Source: Cellulophaga sp. Hel_I_12
Lineage (GTDB): Bacteria > Bacteroidota > Bacteroidia > Flavobacteriales > Flavobacteriaceae
Reading direction: 5' to 3'
NCBI RefSeq assembly: GCF_000799565.1
Contig: NZ_JUHB01000001.1
Location: 1,054,001 to 1,118,000 of the forward strand
DNA length: 64,000 bases
The notes below the pieces were generated by a model. It was not told where the DNA came from. It was given only the letters and a program-made list of their open reading frames with translations, and did not search any database. The position numbers and the translations under genes are program-made. The first letter of the stretch is position 1. Every line of letters starts with the position of its first letter. Of this stretch, positions 18,300-26,832 are shown piece by piece.

Positions 18300-18565
18300 A
18301 ATTAAAAAATTTAAATTAAACATTATTTCAAATTTGAAATCTATTGCGATTTCAATCATTTCAAACAAATAAAATACCAAAATCAAATAAAGGAATTTTG
18401 TTGAGATTTTTATCTAATATTCTAAGAAATTTTGTCATAATTCTGAATAATTGTCATATTTACTCATAATAAAATGACATATTTACACTTGGATACTTAT
18501 TAAAAAATGGAAATTAGATATGAAAAATAAAACCTGCCGGAATCAAAGCTTGTGATAAGCACTAC

Positions 18566-18683
18566 ACACAACAAAGTACTGTGATAAAAAACAAGTAAAA
18601 TCTTCGCAGATTTTCTATTCGGTTTGTTTTTGCTAATTTTAGTACATAAACACGAAACGAAATCATACACTAGACCGTTGTGT
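18566..18683 (+). repeat. cassette-like element A: long imperfect inverted repeat upstream of the VIT gene
   Basis: A 118-base element is bounded by ACACAAC (18566-18572) and its reverse complement GTTGTGT (18677-18683). Inside, AGTAC near 18576 pairs with GTAC near 18651, AAAAACAA pairs with TTGTTTTT, and AAAATCT pairs with AGATTTT around a TCGC tip. The whole could fold into one long bulged hairpin, the shape of integron attC sites, although the ends do not fit the standard GTTRRRY core. Five bases after it comes TAAACAACCA, and the VIT gene starts 6 bases later. The same module (CGTTGTG, then TAAMCAACCA, then ATG) recurs at element B. Confidence 0.6.
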
Positions 18684-18703
18684 AATTTAAACAACCAGAA
18701 TAG

Positions 18704-19420
18704 ATGACAGAAAAAACAGACGATTTAGATAATTATCTAGATAATCATTACATACATCGAAGTAATTGGTTAAGAGCTGCTGTCCTTGGAGCCAATGATG
18801 GAATTTTATCAACTGCCAGTATCGCGATTGGAGTTGCTGCTGCGAGTGACATGCGAGAACCTGTTATTTTAGCAACATTAGCTGGATTAGTTGCTGGTGC
18901 TTTATCGATGGCAGCTGGAGAGTATGTTTCTGTAAGTTCACAAACAGACGTAGAGAAAGCTGATATTGAGCGCGAAAAAATTGAATTGAAAGAAATGCCC
19001 AAACTTGAATTACAACGATTAGCGGAAATTTATGAAAAAAGAGGACTGAAAAAAGATACCGCATTAACTGTTGCTAAAGAATTAACCGAACACGATGCAT
19101 TAGGAGCACATATTAGAGATGAATTAGGAATTAATGAAATTAGTCAAGCTAAACCAATGCAAGCTGCCTTTGCTTCAGGTGCTGCATTCACAGTTGGAGG
19201 ATTACTTCCTTTTTTAGTAACACTTTTTCTTCCGTTAAAAAGTATGGCATATTCACTTTATGGTTTTGCATTATTTTTTCTAATAATATTAGGAGCATTA
19301 GCAGCCAGAACAGGTGGTTCAAGTATAGCGAAAGCAGTTATTCGAATTACATTTTGGGGAACAATTGCTATGGGACTGACTGCTTTAGTTGGTTATTTCT
19401 TCAATGTTAATGTCGGATAA
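18704..19420 (+). CDS. VIT1/CCC1-family transporter
   Basis: This 238-residue membrane protein has the VIT1/CCC1 layout: an N-terminal LRAAVLGANDGILSTASIAIG segment, AGLVAGALSMAAGEYVSVSSQ (about 61-81), a charged cytoplasmic stretch (about 85-145) that carries metal-binding Glu residues in this family, and three C-terminal helices. Family members move iron or manganese out of the cytosol. It stands between cassette-like elements A and B in the same orientation as the next cassette gene and may have been acquired. Specificity between Fe and Mn cannot be read. Confidence 0.9.
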   Translation: MTEKTDDLDNYLDNHYIHRSNWLRAAVLGANDGILSTASIAIGVAAASDMREPVILATLAGLVAGALSMAAGEYVSVSSQTDVEKADIEREKIELKEMPKLELQRLAEIYEKRGLKKDTALTVAKELTEHDALGAHIRDELGINEISQAKPMQAAFASGAAFTVGGLLPFLVTLFLPLKSMAYSLYGFALFFLIILGALAARTGGSSIAKAVIRITFWGTIAMGLTALVGYFFNVNVG

Positions 19421-19430
19421 AAAACTACAA

Positions 19431-19503
19431 ACAACGGGCTGTATAAATTATAGCCCAAAGCAGCTGATATGAATAAGGGCACTTATGATAAACCTATCGT
19501 TGT
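19431..19503 (+). repeat. cassette-like element B between the VIT and DUF6090 genes
   Basis: A 73-base element lies between ACAACG (19431-19436) and CGTTGT (19498-19503). Inside are GGGCT and AGCCC flanking a TATAA-rich loop, and ATAAG with CTTAT. It begins 10 bases after the VIT stop codon. Downstream, TAACCAACCA (19513-19522) matches TAAACAACCA of element A at 9 of 10 bases, and the next gene starts 7 bases after it. Its left half (AACAACGGGCT then GTATAAATTA) also resembles the left half of element C. Confidence 0.6.
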
Positions 19504-19529
19504 GCTTCATTATAACCAACCAATAACCA

Positions 19530-20279
19530 ATGATAAAATTCTTTAGAAAAATTAGACAAAACTTGCTTATGGAAAATAAAACTGGAAAGTATTTGAAATA
19601 TGCCATTGGAGAAATTGTTTTGGTCGTAATTGGAATATTAATTGCACTTCAGATTAATCAATGGAATGAAAATCGAAAGGAAAATAATGCGTTAAAAATA
19701 TTAACTGAAAATCTAAATAATGAATTCCAGAAGAATTTGAAAGAACTTGAGATTGACTTATCACGTGTTAAAAATACAATTACTGCGAGTACTACTTTAT
19801 TATCATATACAGGTTTAAAAAATGTTGAAGTGAATAACAATATAATTGATAGCTTAATTTATTTTGCTATCTCTAATCCTACTTGGAATCCAAGTTCTTA
19901 TGTATTAAATGACATCAAAAATTCTGGTAAATTATCAACTTTGAAAAATGAAAACCTTAAACTTCTTTTTTATGACTGGGATAGACTTTATGAAGATATC
20001 CTAGAATGGCATGCTGGCTCAACTACTAATACAAACCGACTAGTTTATTTTGTAGGTGAAAAAGGATCCCTAGTTAATATTGACAATTATAATAAAAAAA
20101 ATGAAAAGGATACAAAGTTCGAAATTGAAAATAAAGACTTATTACAAGAAATACGTTTTGAAAATGAACTAGAGAACAGTTTATATTCTTTAATAGAATT
20201 GGAAAAAAGGTATCATAAAGCAAGTGTTTTATTAAATAAAATTATAGAGCTTTCAAATACTGATGATAGTACAAAATAA
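19530..20279 (+). CDS. DUF6090-family membrane-anchored protein
   Basis: 249 residues. The N-terminus has the DUF6090 hallmarks: MIKFFRKIRQNLLMENKTGKY, then one membrane helix containing GEIVLVVIGILIALQINQWNEN (about 28-48), then a long helical, Asn/Glu/Lys-rich soluble domain to the end. The family is common and often multicopy in flavobacteria, usually without known function. It starts 7 bases after the conserved TAACCAACCA of element B and ends just before element C, so it looks like the content of a second gene cassette. It is strongly AT-rich. Confidence 0.8.
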   Translation: MIKFFRKIRQNLLMENKTGKYLKYAIGEIVLVVIGILIALQINQWNENRKENNALKILTENLNNEFQKNLKELEIDLSRVKNTITASTTLLSYTGLKNVEVNNNIIDSLIYFAISNPTWNPSSYVLNDIKNSGKLSTLKNENLKLLFYDWDRLYEDILEWHAGSTTNTNRLVYFVGEKGSLVNIDNYNKKNEKDTKFEIENKDLLQEIRFENELENSLYSLIELEKRYHKASVLLNKIIELSNTDDSTK

Positions 20280-20397
20280 AATAACGAAGGGCTTGCACCG
20301 TATATAATTAATTCTTTGGTCCCTCCCGACTTACGGACAATCCTTCGGATTATTCTATCCGTGATACTTTACTATCTTAGTACGCTAACCACGTAAC
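20279..20397 (+). repeat. cassette-like element C, partial or divergent
   Basis: Directly after the DUF6090 stop, AATAACGAAGGGCT followed by GTATATAATTA parallels the left half of element B. A hairpin follows, with ACGGA and TCCGT outside and AATCC TTC GGATT inside (about 20333-20372). The right boundary motif CGTTGTG is missing; only AACCACGTAAC is seen near 20387. It may be a decayed or truncated copy. Confidence 0.45.
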
Positions 20398-20597
20398 TAA
20401 TCATATCCAAGACTATTATAAACCATCTAAAAAAATAGGAAAACAAATTTGCCCCGTAAACCTAAGCATTACGATCGTGACAACAACAGTAAAAACCCAA
20501 AGCAAAAAAATATTCATTGTACAGATTTTTGTGTTATTTTTAGAGCTGCTTTTAAGGGTATACCCACTTTCTTATCAAGCTAAAAAATGGAGGAATC
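20398..20597. other. intergenic stretch before the XRE gene
   Basis: No clear gene. A weak frame from GTG 20477 to 20620 overlaps the next start. A good Shine-Dalgarno sequence GGAGG (20590-20594) sits 4 bases before the ATG at 20598, which is unusual among these genes. Confidence 0.4.
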
Positions 20598-21137
20598 ATG
20601 TCTCAATTGCTAAAATTTAGAGAAAAAGCCAACCTAACGCAACAACAACTATCTGAAAAGTCACATATTTCAGTAAGAACCATTCAACGTATTGAAGCAG
20701 GGAAAGCACTAAAAGGCCATACCTTAGAAGCCTTAGCAAAAGCTTTAGCCATTGACAAGGAAGCACTTTACGAGACAGACCCAGACATTAAAGTGGAGAA
20801 TTTTTTTTGGATTAAATTAATTAATTTATCCTCTTTACTTCTTTTAATTGTTCCATTAGGCAGTATCCTTCTTCCCCTAATTCTTATGTATTGGAAAAAA
20901 CAGATTAATCCCATTACCAAACAGCTCGTTTCGCTTCAAATTTTATGGACTTTATCCTTTCCTGTCATTCTATTCATCGTAATTTTTCTTGGAAATTTAG
21001 TTCCGTTGAGCAAGCAACTCGTTCCACTGACTATGCTGTTATTGCTATTGGTTAATATGTATATCATACTTCGCAATACAGCCGCACTAGATAAAAACAA
21101 ACAACTTTATATCAAATTGAAATTCAGCATTATATAA
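20598..21137 (+). CDS. XRE-family helix-turn-helix protein with membrane domain
   Basis: 179 residues. Residues 1-60 form a classic XRE helix-turn-helix (LLKFREKANLTQQQLSEKS, then SVRTIQRIEAGKALKGHTLEALAKAL). Residues 70-165 contain about three or four hydrophobic segments, so this would be a membrane-tethered DNA-binding protein. It is preceded by a clear GGAGG ribosome-binding site. The target and signal are unknown. It stands at the right edge of the cassette-like region and could regulate nearby genes, but nothing in the sequence proves this. Confidence 0.85.
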   Translation: MSQLLKFREKANLTQQQLSEKSHISVRTIQRIEAGKALKGHTLEALAKALAIDKEALYETDPDIKVENFFWIKLINLSSLLLLIVPLGSILLPLILMYWKKQINPITKQLVSLQILWTLSFPVILFIVIFLGNLVPLSKQLVPLTMLLLLLVNMYIILRNTAALDKNKQLYIKLKFSII

Positions 21138-21238
21138 AGGCGACAAGCAATTGTCGTGTTATTGGCAGGTATAGTTTAGCTTTTTTTTGAGGATTGAAAG
21201 TAGTTTTGTACGTATTCAACAATCAAATCATTTCAACA

Positions 21239-22699
21239 ATGAAAAAGCACGCGTTATTACTTCTATTATTCTTGAATTCTGCCCTACTAGTATCGCAAAA
21301 TGTGGCCTTCCCTGAAATGGAAAAATGGCTAAAAGAAAACCACATACCTACTTTGGGTTTGGGCATTATAAATAATGGCGAACTAAGCCAAATACAAGTA
21401 TATGGCCATCTTACACCGGAACAAAAAGCGCCTTATAATACCCTATTTAATGTGGCTTCATTAACAAAACCAATTACGGCCGTTGTGGCCCTAAAATTAG
21501 CTAGTCAAGGAAAATGGAATTTAGATGAACCGCTAACCAAATACTGGATTGATCCTGATATTCAAAACGATGCTAGAACTAAATTACTGACGACACGACA
21601 TATTTTAAGTCATCAAAGCGGGTTTCCCAATTGGAGAACTGAAACATTAGCCTTTATGTTCACTCCAGGAACACAATATCAATATTCAGGGGAAGGCTTT
21701 GAATACCTTAGAAAAGCATTGGTAAACAAGTTTAATAAAAGCTTACATGAACTAGCGTCTGAACTCATTTTTGAACCTTTAAAGATGGAAGATACCCATT
21801 ATGTTTGGGATCATAATACCGATGAATCTAGAGTAGCTTTAAACTTTGATGCCGATGGAAAAAGCTATGACACCTATAAACCCAAGACAGAAAATGGTGC
21901 AGATGATGTACTCACCACGATTAAAGATTATGGTACCTTCTTATGTAGTGTTATAAATGGTGATGGCTTTTCTGAAGCTATATTTAATGATATGCAAAGC
22001 AATCAAGTAGCCTCAACCAATGGAAAACATTTTGCACTTGGTTTTGAAAAATATAATTTTAAAGACGGTAACTATGCCCTATCGCATGGTGGTAGTGATA
22101 AAGGTGTCCAAACTATTGTATTCATATTTCCGAAAACCAAGCAAGGCCTATTAATTTTTACCAATGTAGATGACGGATACAAGGCTTTTGAAAAAATTTT
22201 AATCGACTATTTGGGCGATTATGGAAAAGAAATTGTCGCCATTGAAACAGGCCAAAAATCGACCTACCGTCCAGAAAAATCAATGAATATAGAAAGTGAT
22301 AGCATAGTGTATGCTCCCATAGATCAAGCCTTGTATGATACTATTATGGTAAAGGACAAAGAATTTTTTGATGCCTATAATTCTTGTGATTTAGAAAAAC
22401 AAGCTTCGATATACGCCGCGAATATTGAGTTTTTTCACGATAAAGGTGGACTCATAACGTCAAAACAAGACATTATTGATGGAACAGAAAAAAATATCTG
22501 TGGTAAAGTAACCCGAGTATTACTAGAAAAAACGGTTGAAGTTTATCCCATTAATAATTATGGAGCCGTTGAAATAGGGTTTCATAAATTTTACAACCGT
22601 GAAGAACCTGATGCGGAGTCTGTACCCAGTAAATTCATCATCATGTGGCATCACGATCATGGCACATGGAAAATGTCGAAAGTGGTGAGCTTACATTAG
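21239..22699 (+). CDS. class C beta-lactamase-fold serine hydrolase with C-terminal nuclear-transport-factor-2-like domain
   Basis: With ATG 21239 as start the protein has 486 residues and a clean signal peptide (MKKHALLLLLFLNSALLVSQ); an in-frame TTG at 21194 would bury it. The N-terminal part is a class C beta-lactamase fold: SLTK near 72-75 (nucleophile SxxK), YSG near 147 and HGGSDKG near 282 in place of KTG. From about 365 to the end is a second domain (LYDTIMVKDKEFFDAYNSCD ... MWHHDHGTWKMSK) of DUF4440/SnoaL type. It is probably a periplasmic esterase or peptidase, not a drug-resistance enzyme. The fusion is compact and the substrate is not predictable. Confidence 0.88.
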   Translation: MKKHALLLLLFLNSALLVSQNVAFPEMEKWLKENHIPTLGLGIINNGELSQIQVYGHLTPEQKAPYNTLFNVASLTKPITAVVALKLASQGKWNLDEPLTKYWIDPDIQNDARTKLLTTRHILSHQSGFPNWRTETLAFMFTPGTQYQYSGEGFEYLRKALVNKFNKSLHELASELIFEPLKMEDTHYVWDHNTDESRVALNFDADGKSYDTYKPKTENGADDVLTTIKDYGTFLCSVINGDGFSEAIFNDMQSNQVASTNGKHFALGFEKYNFKDGNYALSHGGSDKGVQTIVFIFPKTKQGLLIFTNVDDGYKAFEKILIDYLGDYGKEIVAIETGQKSTYRPEKSMNIESDSIVYAPIDQALYDTIMVKDKEFFDAYNSCDLEKQASIYAANIEFFHDKGGLITSKQDIIDGTEKNICGKVTRVLLEKTVEVYPINNYGAVEIGFHKFYNREEPDAESVPSKFIIMWHHDHGTWKMSKVVSLH

Positions 22700-22752
22700 A
22701 GCTAACCTGTAAAACAAAGCATTAATAAAAAACTTAAAAGTCTTGACTTCAA

Positions 22753-22785
22753 TAAAAAAATCCCCAATAAATTGGGGATTTTTAA
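22753..22785. terminator. bidirectional terminator between serine hydrolase and carB
   Basis: AATCCCCAA and TTGGGGATT form a perfect 9-base stem with a TAAA loop, with an A tract on the left and a T tract on the right. It can terminate both the serine hydrolase (plus) and carB (minus). Confidence 0.9.
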
Positions 22786-22804
22786 CTTTTATACGCTCCA
22801 AATT

Positions 22805-25657
22805 TTACTTGCTTAAATACATTTTTCTACGCGCATATAAGTTGTAAAACTCATCGTCTTTTAAACTGTCAATAAATAAAATGCTTTCGCCTGTACTCTT
22901 CATTTCTGGGCCTAAGTTTTTATTGACATTGTGGAATTTCTCAAAAGAGAACACAGGTTGCTTAATGGCATAGCCTTCTAATTGAGGATTAAAGCTAAAG
23001 TCCTTCACTTTTTTCTCACCCAACATCACTTTGGTTGCATAATTCACATACGGCTCTTTGTAGGCCTTTGAAATAAACGGTACGGTCCGTGAAGCTCTAG
23101 GGTTGGCTTCAATGATGTACACAATATCATCTTTTATCGCAAACTGAACATTTATAAGTCCCACGGTATTCAATGCCAAGGCAATTTTTTTCGTGTGATC
23201 TTTTATTTGCTGCATTACAAATTCGCCTAAATTAAAGGGTGGCAAAGTAGCATTAGAATCTCCAGAATGAATTCCACAAGGCTCAATATGCTCCATGATA
23301 CCGATAATATAGACATCTTCGCCGTCACAAATAGCATCGGCTTCTGCCTCAATGGCGCCATCTAAATAATGATCTAAAAGCAGTTTGTTTCCAGGAATCG
23401 ATTTTAACAAATCAATGACATGCTCTTCTAACTCTTTTTTATTGATCACAATTTTCATCCCTTGTCCTCCTAAAACATAAGAAGGTCTAATTAAAAGCGG
23501 GAAGTCTAATTTATCCGCAAGCGCCAATGCCTCATCTGCCGTTTCAGCGACTCCGAATTCGGGAAACGGAATGTTATTTTCTTCTAACATTTTAGAAAAA
23601 CTACCTCTGTCTTCGGCTAAATCTAAGGCTTTAAAGCTTGTGCCAATAATTTTTATGCCGTACTTATCGAGTTTCTCCGCTAATTTCAATGCGGTTTGTC
23701 CGCCTAACTGCACAATTACGCCTTCTGGTTTTTCGTGTAGAATAATATCGTAAATATGTTCCCAGAAAACAGGCTCAAAATATAATTTGTCTGCGGTATC
23801 AAAATCGGTTGAAACAGTTTCAGGATTACAATTAATCATAATGGTTTCATAGCCACATTCTGCGGCTGCTAAAACCCCGTGCACACAGCAATAATCGAAC
23901 TCTATCCCCTGCCCAATGCGGTTTGGGCCTGAACCCAACACTACAATTTTCTTTTTATCTGTAACAATACTATCGTTGGCCACGTAGCGCTTTCCGTCTG
24001 CGGTTTCAATTTCTTCTTCGAACGTAGAATAGTAATACGGCGTCATCGCCTTAAACTCCGCCGCACAAGTATCCACTAGTTTAAAAACTCGGTTAATATT
24101 AAGTTCTGTACGTTTTTTATGCACTTCACTCTCATAACAATCGAGCATGTGCGCTATCTGGCGATCTGCAAAACCTTTTTGCTTGGCTTCTAGTAAAAGA
24201 TCTCTAGGTAAGGTTTCAATAGTATACGTTTCTATTTCTTTCTCTAATTTATGCAGTTCTTCGTATTGTTTTAAGAACCACATATCAATCTTGGTGATTT
24301 CATGAATTCTGCTTAACGGAATCCCCAACTGAATTGCATCATATATAATAAACACACGATCCCAACTCGGAATGGTAAGTTTGCTGATGATTTTATCATA
24401 ATCTTTTAACCCTTTACCATCAGCACCTAGGCCGTTTCTTTTAATTTCTAAAGACTGGGTCGCTTTATGTAAAGCTTCTTGAAACGAACGTCCAATGCCC
24501 ATCACTTCCCCTACCGATTTCATTTGCAAGCCTAAGGTACGGTCAGATCCTTCGAACTTATCAAAATTCCAGCGCGGTATTTTAACGATGACGTAATCTA
24601 AGGTAGGCTCAAATAAAGCTGAAGTTGATTTTGTAATTTGATTATCTAATTCGTCTAAGTGGTAGCCAATCGCTAATTTCGTCGCTATTTTTGCAATAGG
24701 GTATCCGGTTGCTTTTGAAGCTAATGCCGAAGAACGGGATACTCTTGGATTAATTTCGATGGCAATAATATCTTCTTTTTCATCGGGACTTACCGCAAAC
24801 TGAACATTACAACCTCCTGCAAAATCACCGATACTACGCATCATGTGTATGGCCATATCCCGCATGCGCTGGTAGGTTCTATCCGATAAGGTCATCGCTG
24901 GAGCTACGGTAATAGAATCTCCAGTGTGGATGCCCATGGGATCCATGTTTTCTATCGCACAAATAATAACAACGTTATCGTTTTTATCCCTTAGCAACTC
25001 TAATTCATACTCTTTCCAGCCCATTAAGGCTTTGTCGATCATCACCTCATGGATGGGTGAAATTTCTAAACCACGACTTAATAATTCATCAAAATCTTCG
25101 GCTTTGTACACGATCGATGCTCCTGCACCACCCAAGGTGTACGATGCTCTGATGACCAAAGGAAAACCAAACTCTTGTGCAATTTCTTTTCCCTTTAAGA
25201 ACGATGTTGCTGTTGCTTGTGGTGCCATGCCAACACCAATTTTAAGCATCAATTCTCTAAATTTCTCACGATCTTCAGTGATATTGATCGCGGCAATATC
25301 CACGCCAATTAATTCCACCCCAAAATCTTTCCAAATGCCTTTTTCATCAGCCTCAATACATAAGTTTAACGCAGTTTGGCCTCCCATAGTTGGCAAAACG
25401 GCATCAATATTAGGATGTTTTTTTAAAATCTCGATGATAGATTTTGTGTTTAAAGGCTTTAAATAAATATGATCTGCCATACTCGGGTCGGTCATGATGG
25501 TCGCAGGGTTACTATTAATTAAAATAGTTTCTATCCCATCTTCACGTAAGGAGCGTAAGGATTGAGAGCCGGCATAATCAAACTCACAAGCTTGACCGAT
25601 TACAATAGGCCCCGATCCAATAATTAAAACAGATTTGATACTTTTTTTCTTCGGCAT
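22805..25657 (-). CDS. carB: carbamoyl-phosphate synthase large subunit, short form without the C-terminal allosteric domain
   Basis: The protein has 950 residues. It contains both ATP-grasp halves: SGPIVIGQACEFDYAGSQ near the start of the first and GSGPNRIGQGIEFDYCCVH near 580 in the second, each followed by NPRVSRSSALASKATGYP or NPRASRTVPFISKAYKEP. It joins bicarbonate, ammonia and two ATP to carbamoyl phosphate for pyrimidines and arginine. The chain stops about 25 residues after GPEMKSTGES, so the MGS-like regulatory domain present in the E. coli enzyme (about 1073 residues) is missing. No carA lies next to it. It follows rpmH on the same strand across a strong terminator. Confidence 0.96.
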   Translation of the reverse strand: MPKKKSIKSVLIIGSGPIVIGQACEFDYAGSQSLRSLREDGIETILINSNPATIMTDPSMADHIYLKPLNTKSIIEILKKHPNIDAVLPTMGGQTALNLCIEADEKGIWKDFGVELIGVDIAAINITEDREKFRELMLKIGVGMAPQATATSFLKGKEIAQEFGFPLVIRASYTLGGAGASIVYKAEDFDELLSRGLEISPIHEVMIDKALMGWKEYELELLRDKNDNVVIICAIENMDPMGIHTGDSITVAPAMTLSDRTYQRMRDMAIHMMRSIGDFAGGCNVQFAVSPDEKEDIIAIEINPRVSRSSALASKATGYPIAKIATKLAIGYHLDELDNQITKSTSALFEPTLDYVIVKIPRWNFDKFEGSDRTLGLQMKSVGEVMGIGRSFQEALHKATQSLEIKRNGLGADGKGLKDYDKIISKLTIPSWDRVFIIYDAIQLGIPLSRIHEITKIDMWFLKQYEELHKLEKEIETYTIETLPRDLLLEAKQKGFADRQIAHMLDCYESEVHKKRTELNINRVFKLVDTCAAEFKAMTPYYYSTFEEEIETADGKRYVANDSIVTDKKKIVVLGSGPNRIGQGIEFDYCCVHGVLAAAECGYETIMINCNPETVSTDFDTADKLYFEPVFWEHIYDIILHEKPEGVIVQLGGQTALKLAEKLDKYGIKIIGTSFKALDLAEDRGSFSKMLEENNIPFPEFGVAETADEALALADKLDFPLLIRPSYVLGGQGMKIVINKKELEEHVIDLLKSIPGNKLLLDHYLDGAIEAEADAICDGEDVYIIGIMEHIEPCGIHSGDSNATLPPFNLGEFVMQQIKDHTKKIALALNTVGLINVQFAIKDDIVYIIEANPRASRTVPFISKAYKEPYVNYATKVMLGEKKVKDFSFNPQLEGYAIKQPVFSFEKFHNVNKNLGPEMKSTGESILFIDSLKDDEFYNLYARRKMYLSK

Positions 25658-25703
25658 GGTACTGATATTTTATAGCGTGTTATATTATATATTTAAAAAT
25701 AGA

Positions 25704-25741
25704 CAAAAAAAAAGGTGTTACTTAAAAAAAAGTAACACCTT
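25704..25741 (-). terminator. terminator after rpmH
   Basis: AAGGTGTTACTT (25712-25723) and AAGTAACACCTT (25730-25741) form a perfect 12-base stem with an A-rich loop. On the minus strand it is followed by eight T residues, a strong intrinsic terminator between rpmH and carB. Confidence 0.92.
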
Positions 25742-25766
25742 ATATTTTGAAAATCAATTCAATCAT

Positions 25767-25934
25767 TTATTTTTTATGTCTGTTCTCTGAAGAAACAGTT
25801 AGCTTCTTTCTTCCTTTTGCTCTTCTTCTAGCAATTACTTTTCTTCCATTTACAGACGCCATGCGCTCTCTGAAACCATGTTTGTTTCTTCTTTTACGCT
25901 TTGATGGCTGGTATGTTCTTTTTTGTCCGGGCAT
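25767..25934 (-). CDS. rpmH: 50S ribosomal protein L34
   Basis: The frame encodes 55 residues that are unmistakable L34: [32 protein letters not shown] and [15 protein letters not shown] in order, extremely rich in Arg and Lys. L34 is a 50S subunit protein. It is two residues longer at the N-terminus (MPGQK in place of MSK) than typical flavobacterial copies of 53. The gene stands alone; the usual partners rnpA and dnaA are not next to it. A strong terminator follows. Confidence 0.97.
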   Translation of the reverse strand: MPGQKRTYQPSKRKRRNKHGFRERMASVNGRKVIARRRAKGRKKLTVSSENRHKK

Positions 25935-26055
25935 TTTCTAATACTTTTTAATGTTTTTCAAAACCGCGGTTCTGTCCGCAAAATCTGGGCGCAAATATAC
26001 AAAGAGTTTTTGCTTTCACAAATCTAATTTAAAAAATATTTAAGTTTGTTTTTAT

Positions 26056-26063
26056 TACTTTTG
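26056..26063 (+). promoter_or_regulatory. Bacteroidota -7 box upstream of the TPR-like gene
   Basis: TACTTTTG (26056-26063) matches the TAnnTTTG -7 consensus of the Bacteroidota primary sigma factor and is followed by C, about 53 bases before the ATG at 26117. No clear TTTG -33 element is seen at the normal distance. Confidence 0.5.
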
Positions 26064-26116
26064 CCGAATCAAAATTTAAAACCTAAAATTAACTCCATTA
26101 CAAATTTACAACTATC

Positions 26117-26632
26117 ATGTTTAACAAGATTTTTAAATTAATACTAGCCGCCTTAATCATTGCCTATGCCGTTTACCAGTTTATTGAGGGCAATATTGGA
26201 AATGGTATTTTTTTAATCCTTTTTTCAACCATTTTTATCTTTTTATATTTTAGAAACGAGATAATTCTACTCGCGTTTTTAAGAATGCGTAAGCAAGATT
26301 TAACCGGAACTGAAAAATGGTTGTCGAAAATAAAAAATCCAGAGGCTGCTTTAACCGTAAAACAGCAAGGCTATTTTAATTATTTACACGGAATTATTTA
26401 TTCGCAAACTAATTTAACCACTGCTGAAAAATACTTTAAAAAAGCTTTAAAGCTTGGTTTAACGATGGATTATGATGTGGCCATGGCAAAGTTAAGTTTA
26501 GCAGGTATCGCCATGCAGAAGCGCAGAAAAAGAGAAGCTACGATGCTTTTAAACGAAGCTAAAAAGCTAGACAAACAAAATATGCTCGCTGATCAGATAA
26601 AGATGATGAAGGAGCAAATGAAAAAAATATAA
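26117..26632 (+). CDS. membrane-anchored TPR-like protein
   Basis: 171 residues. Two hydrophobic helices (about 7-22 and 29-55) are followed by a cytoplasmic part with two or three TPR-like helix pairs (KQQGYFNYLHGIIYSQTNLTTAEKYFKKALKLGL, then AMAKLSLAGIAMQKRRKREATMLLNEAKKL). Such proteins are scaffolds, and the flavobacterial family has no defined role. It is divergent from rpmH and seems monocistronic. The C-terminus is strongly basic and Met-rich. Confidence 0.8.
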   Translation: MFNKIFKLILAALIIAYAVYQFIEGNIGNGIFLILFSTIFIFLYFRNEIILLAFLRMRKQDLTGTEKWLSKIKNPEAALTVKQQGYFNYLHGIIYSQTNLTTAEKYFKKALKLGLTMDYDVAMAKLSLAGIAMQKRRKREATMLLNEAKKLDKQNMLADQIKMMKEQMKKI

Positions 26633-26780
26633 GGTAAGACCTACCGGTTTTACTTAAAAAAGTACAATTTACTTCTTCTTAAAAAATTAAAATCATACAC
26701 CGTACTTTTAATACTTAGCTTAGTTGCTCTTATGGGTATTTTTTACTAGGCTATTACTTTAATGAGGTCATCTTGTAATA

Positions 26781-26814
26781 AAAAAAAAGAAGCTTTTTAA
26801 AAGCTTCTTTTTTT
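26781..26814. terminator. bidirectional terminator
   Basis: AAAGAAGCTTTT and AAAAGCTTCTTT form an A/T-bordered hairpin with A and T tracts on either side. It lies between the convergent TPR-like gene and the lytic transglycosylase gene. Confidence 0.9.
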
Positions 26815-26832
26815 GTTGTGATTTTTTACTAT

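Noticed and set aside
18300..18386. N-terminal extension of Hsp20 by 29 residues.
   Set aside because: The extra part is hydrophobic and unlike the family, while the internal ATG 18299 gives a normal Hsp20 start.
20477..20620. A GTG-started frame of 47 residues with one hydrophobic segment overlaps the start of the XRE gene.
   Set aside because: There is no ribosome-binding site for it, and the strong GGAGG belongs to the overlapping XRE gene; likely chance in AT-rich DNA.
21141..21156. Hairpin CGACAA/TTGTCG after the XRE gene as a terminator.
   Set aside because: The stem is only 6 bases and no T tract follows; not called.
24924..25466. A plus-strand open frame of 180 codons.
   Set aside because: It lies entirely antisense to carB, whose sequence is well conserved; it has no recognisable motif.
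25747..25941. A plus-strand frame of 64 residues, hydrophobic and Phe-rich.
   Set aside because: It is the opposite strand of rpmH; the L34 sequence explains the DNA fully.
26633..26740. A reading frame after the TPR-like gene encodes a hydrophobic stretch (LLLLKKLKSYTVLLILSLVALMGIFY).
   Set aside because: It has no usable start codon before the hydrophobic part and directly follows a stop in the same frame; it may be a decayed end or chance.
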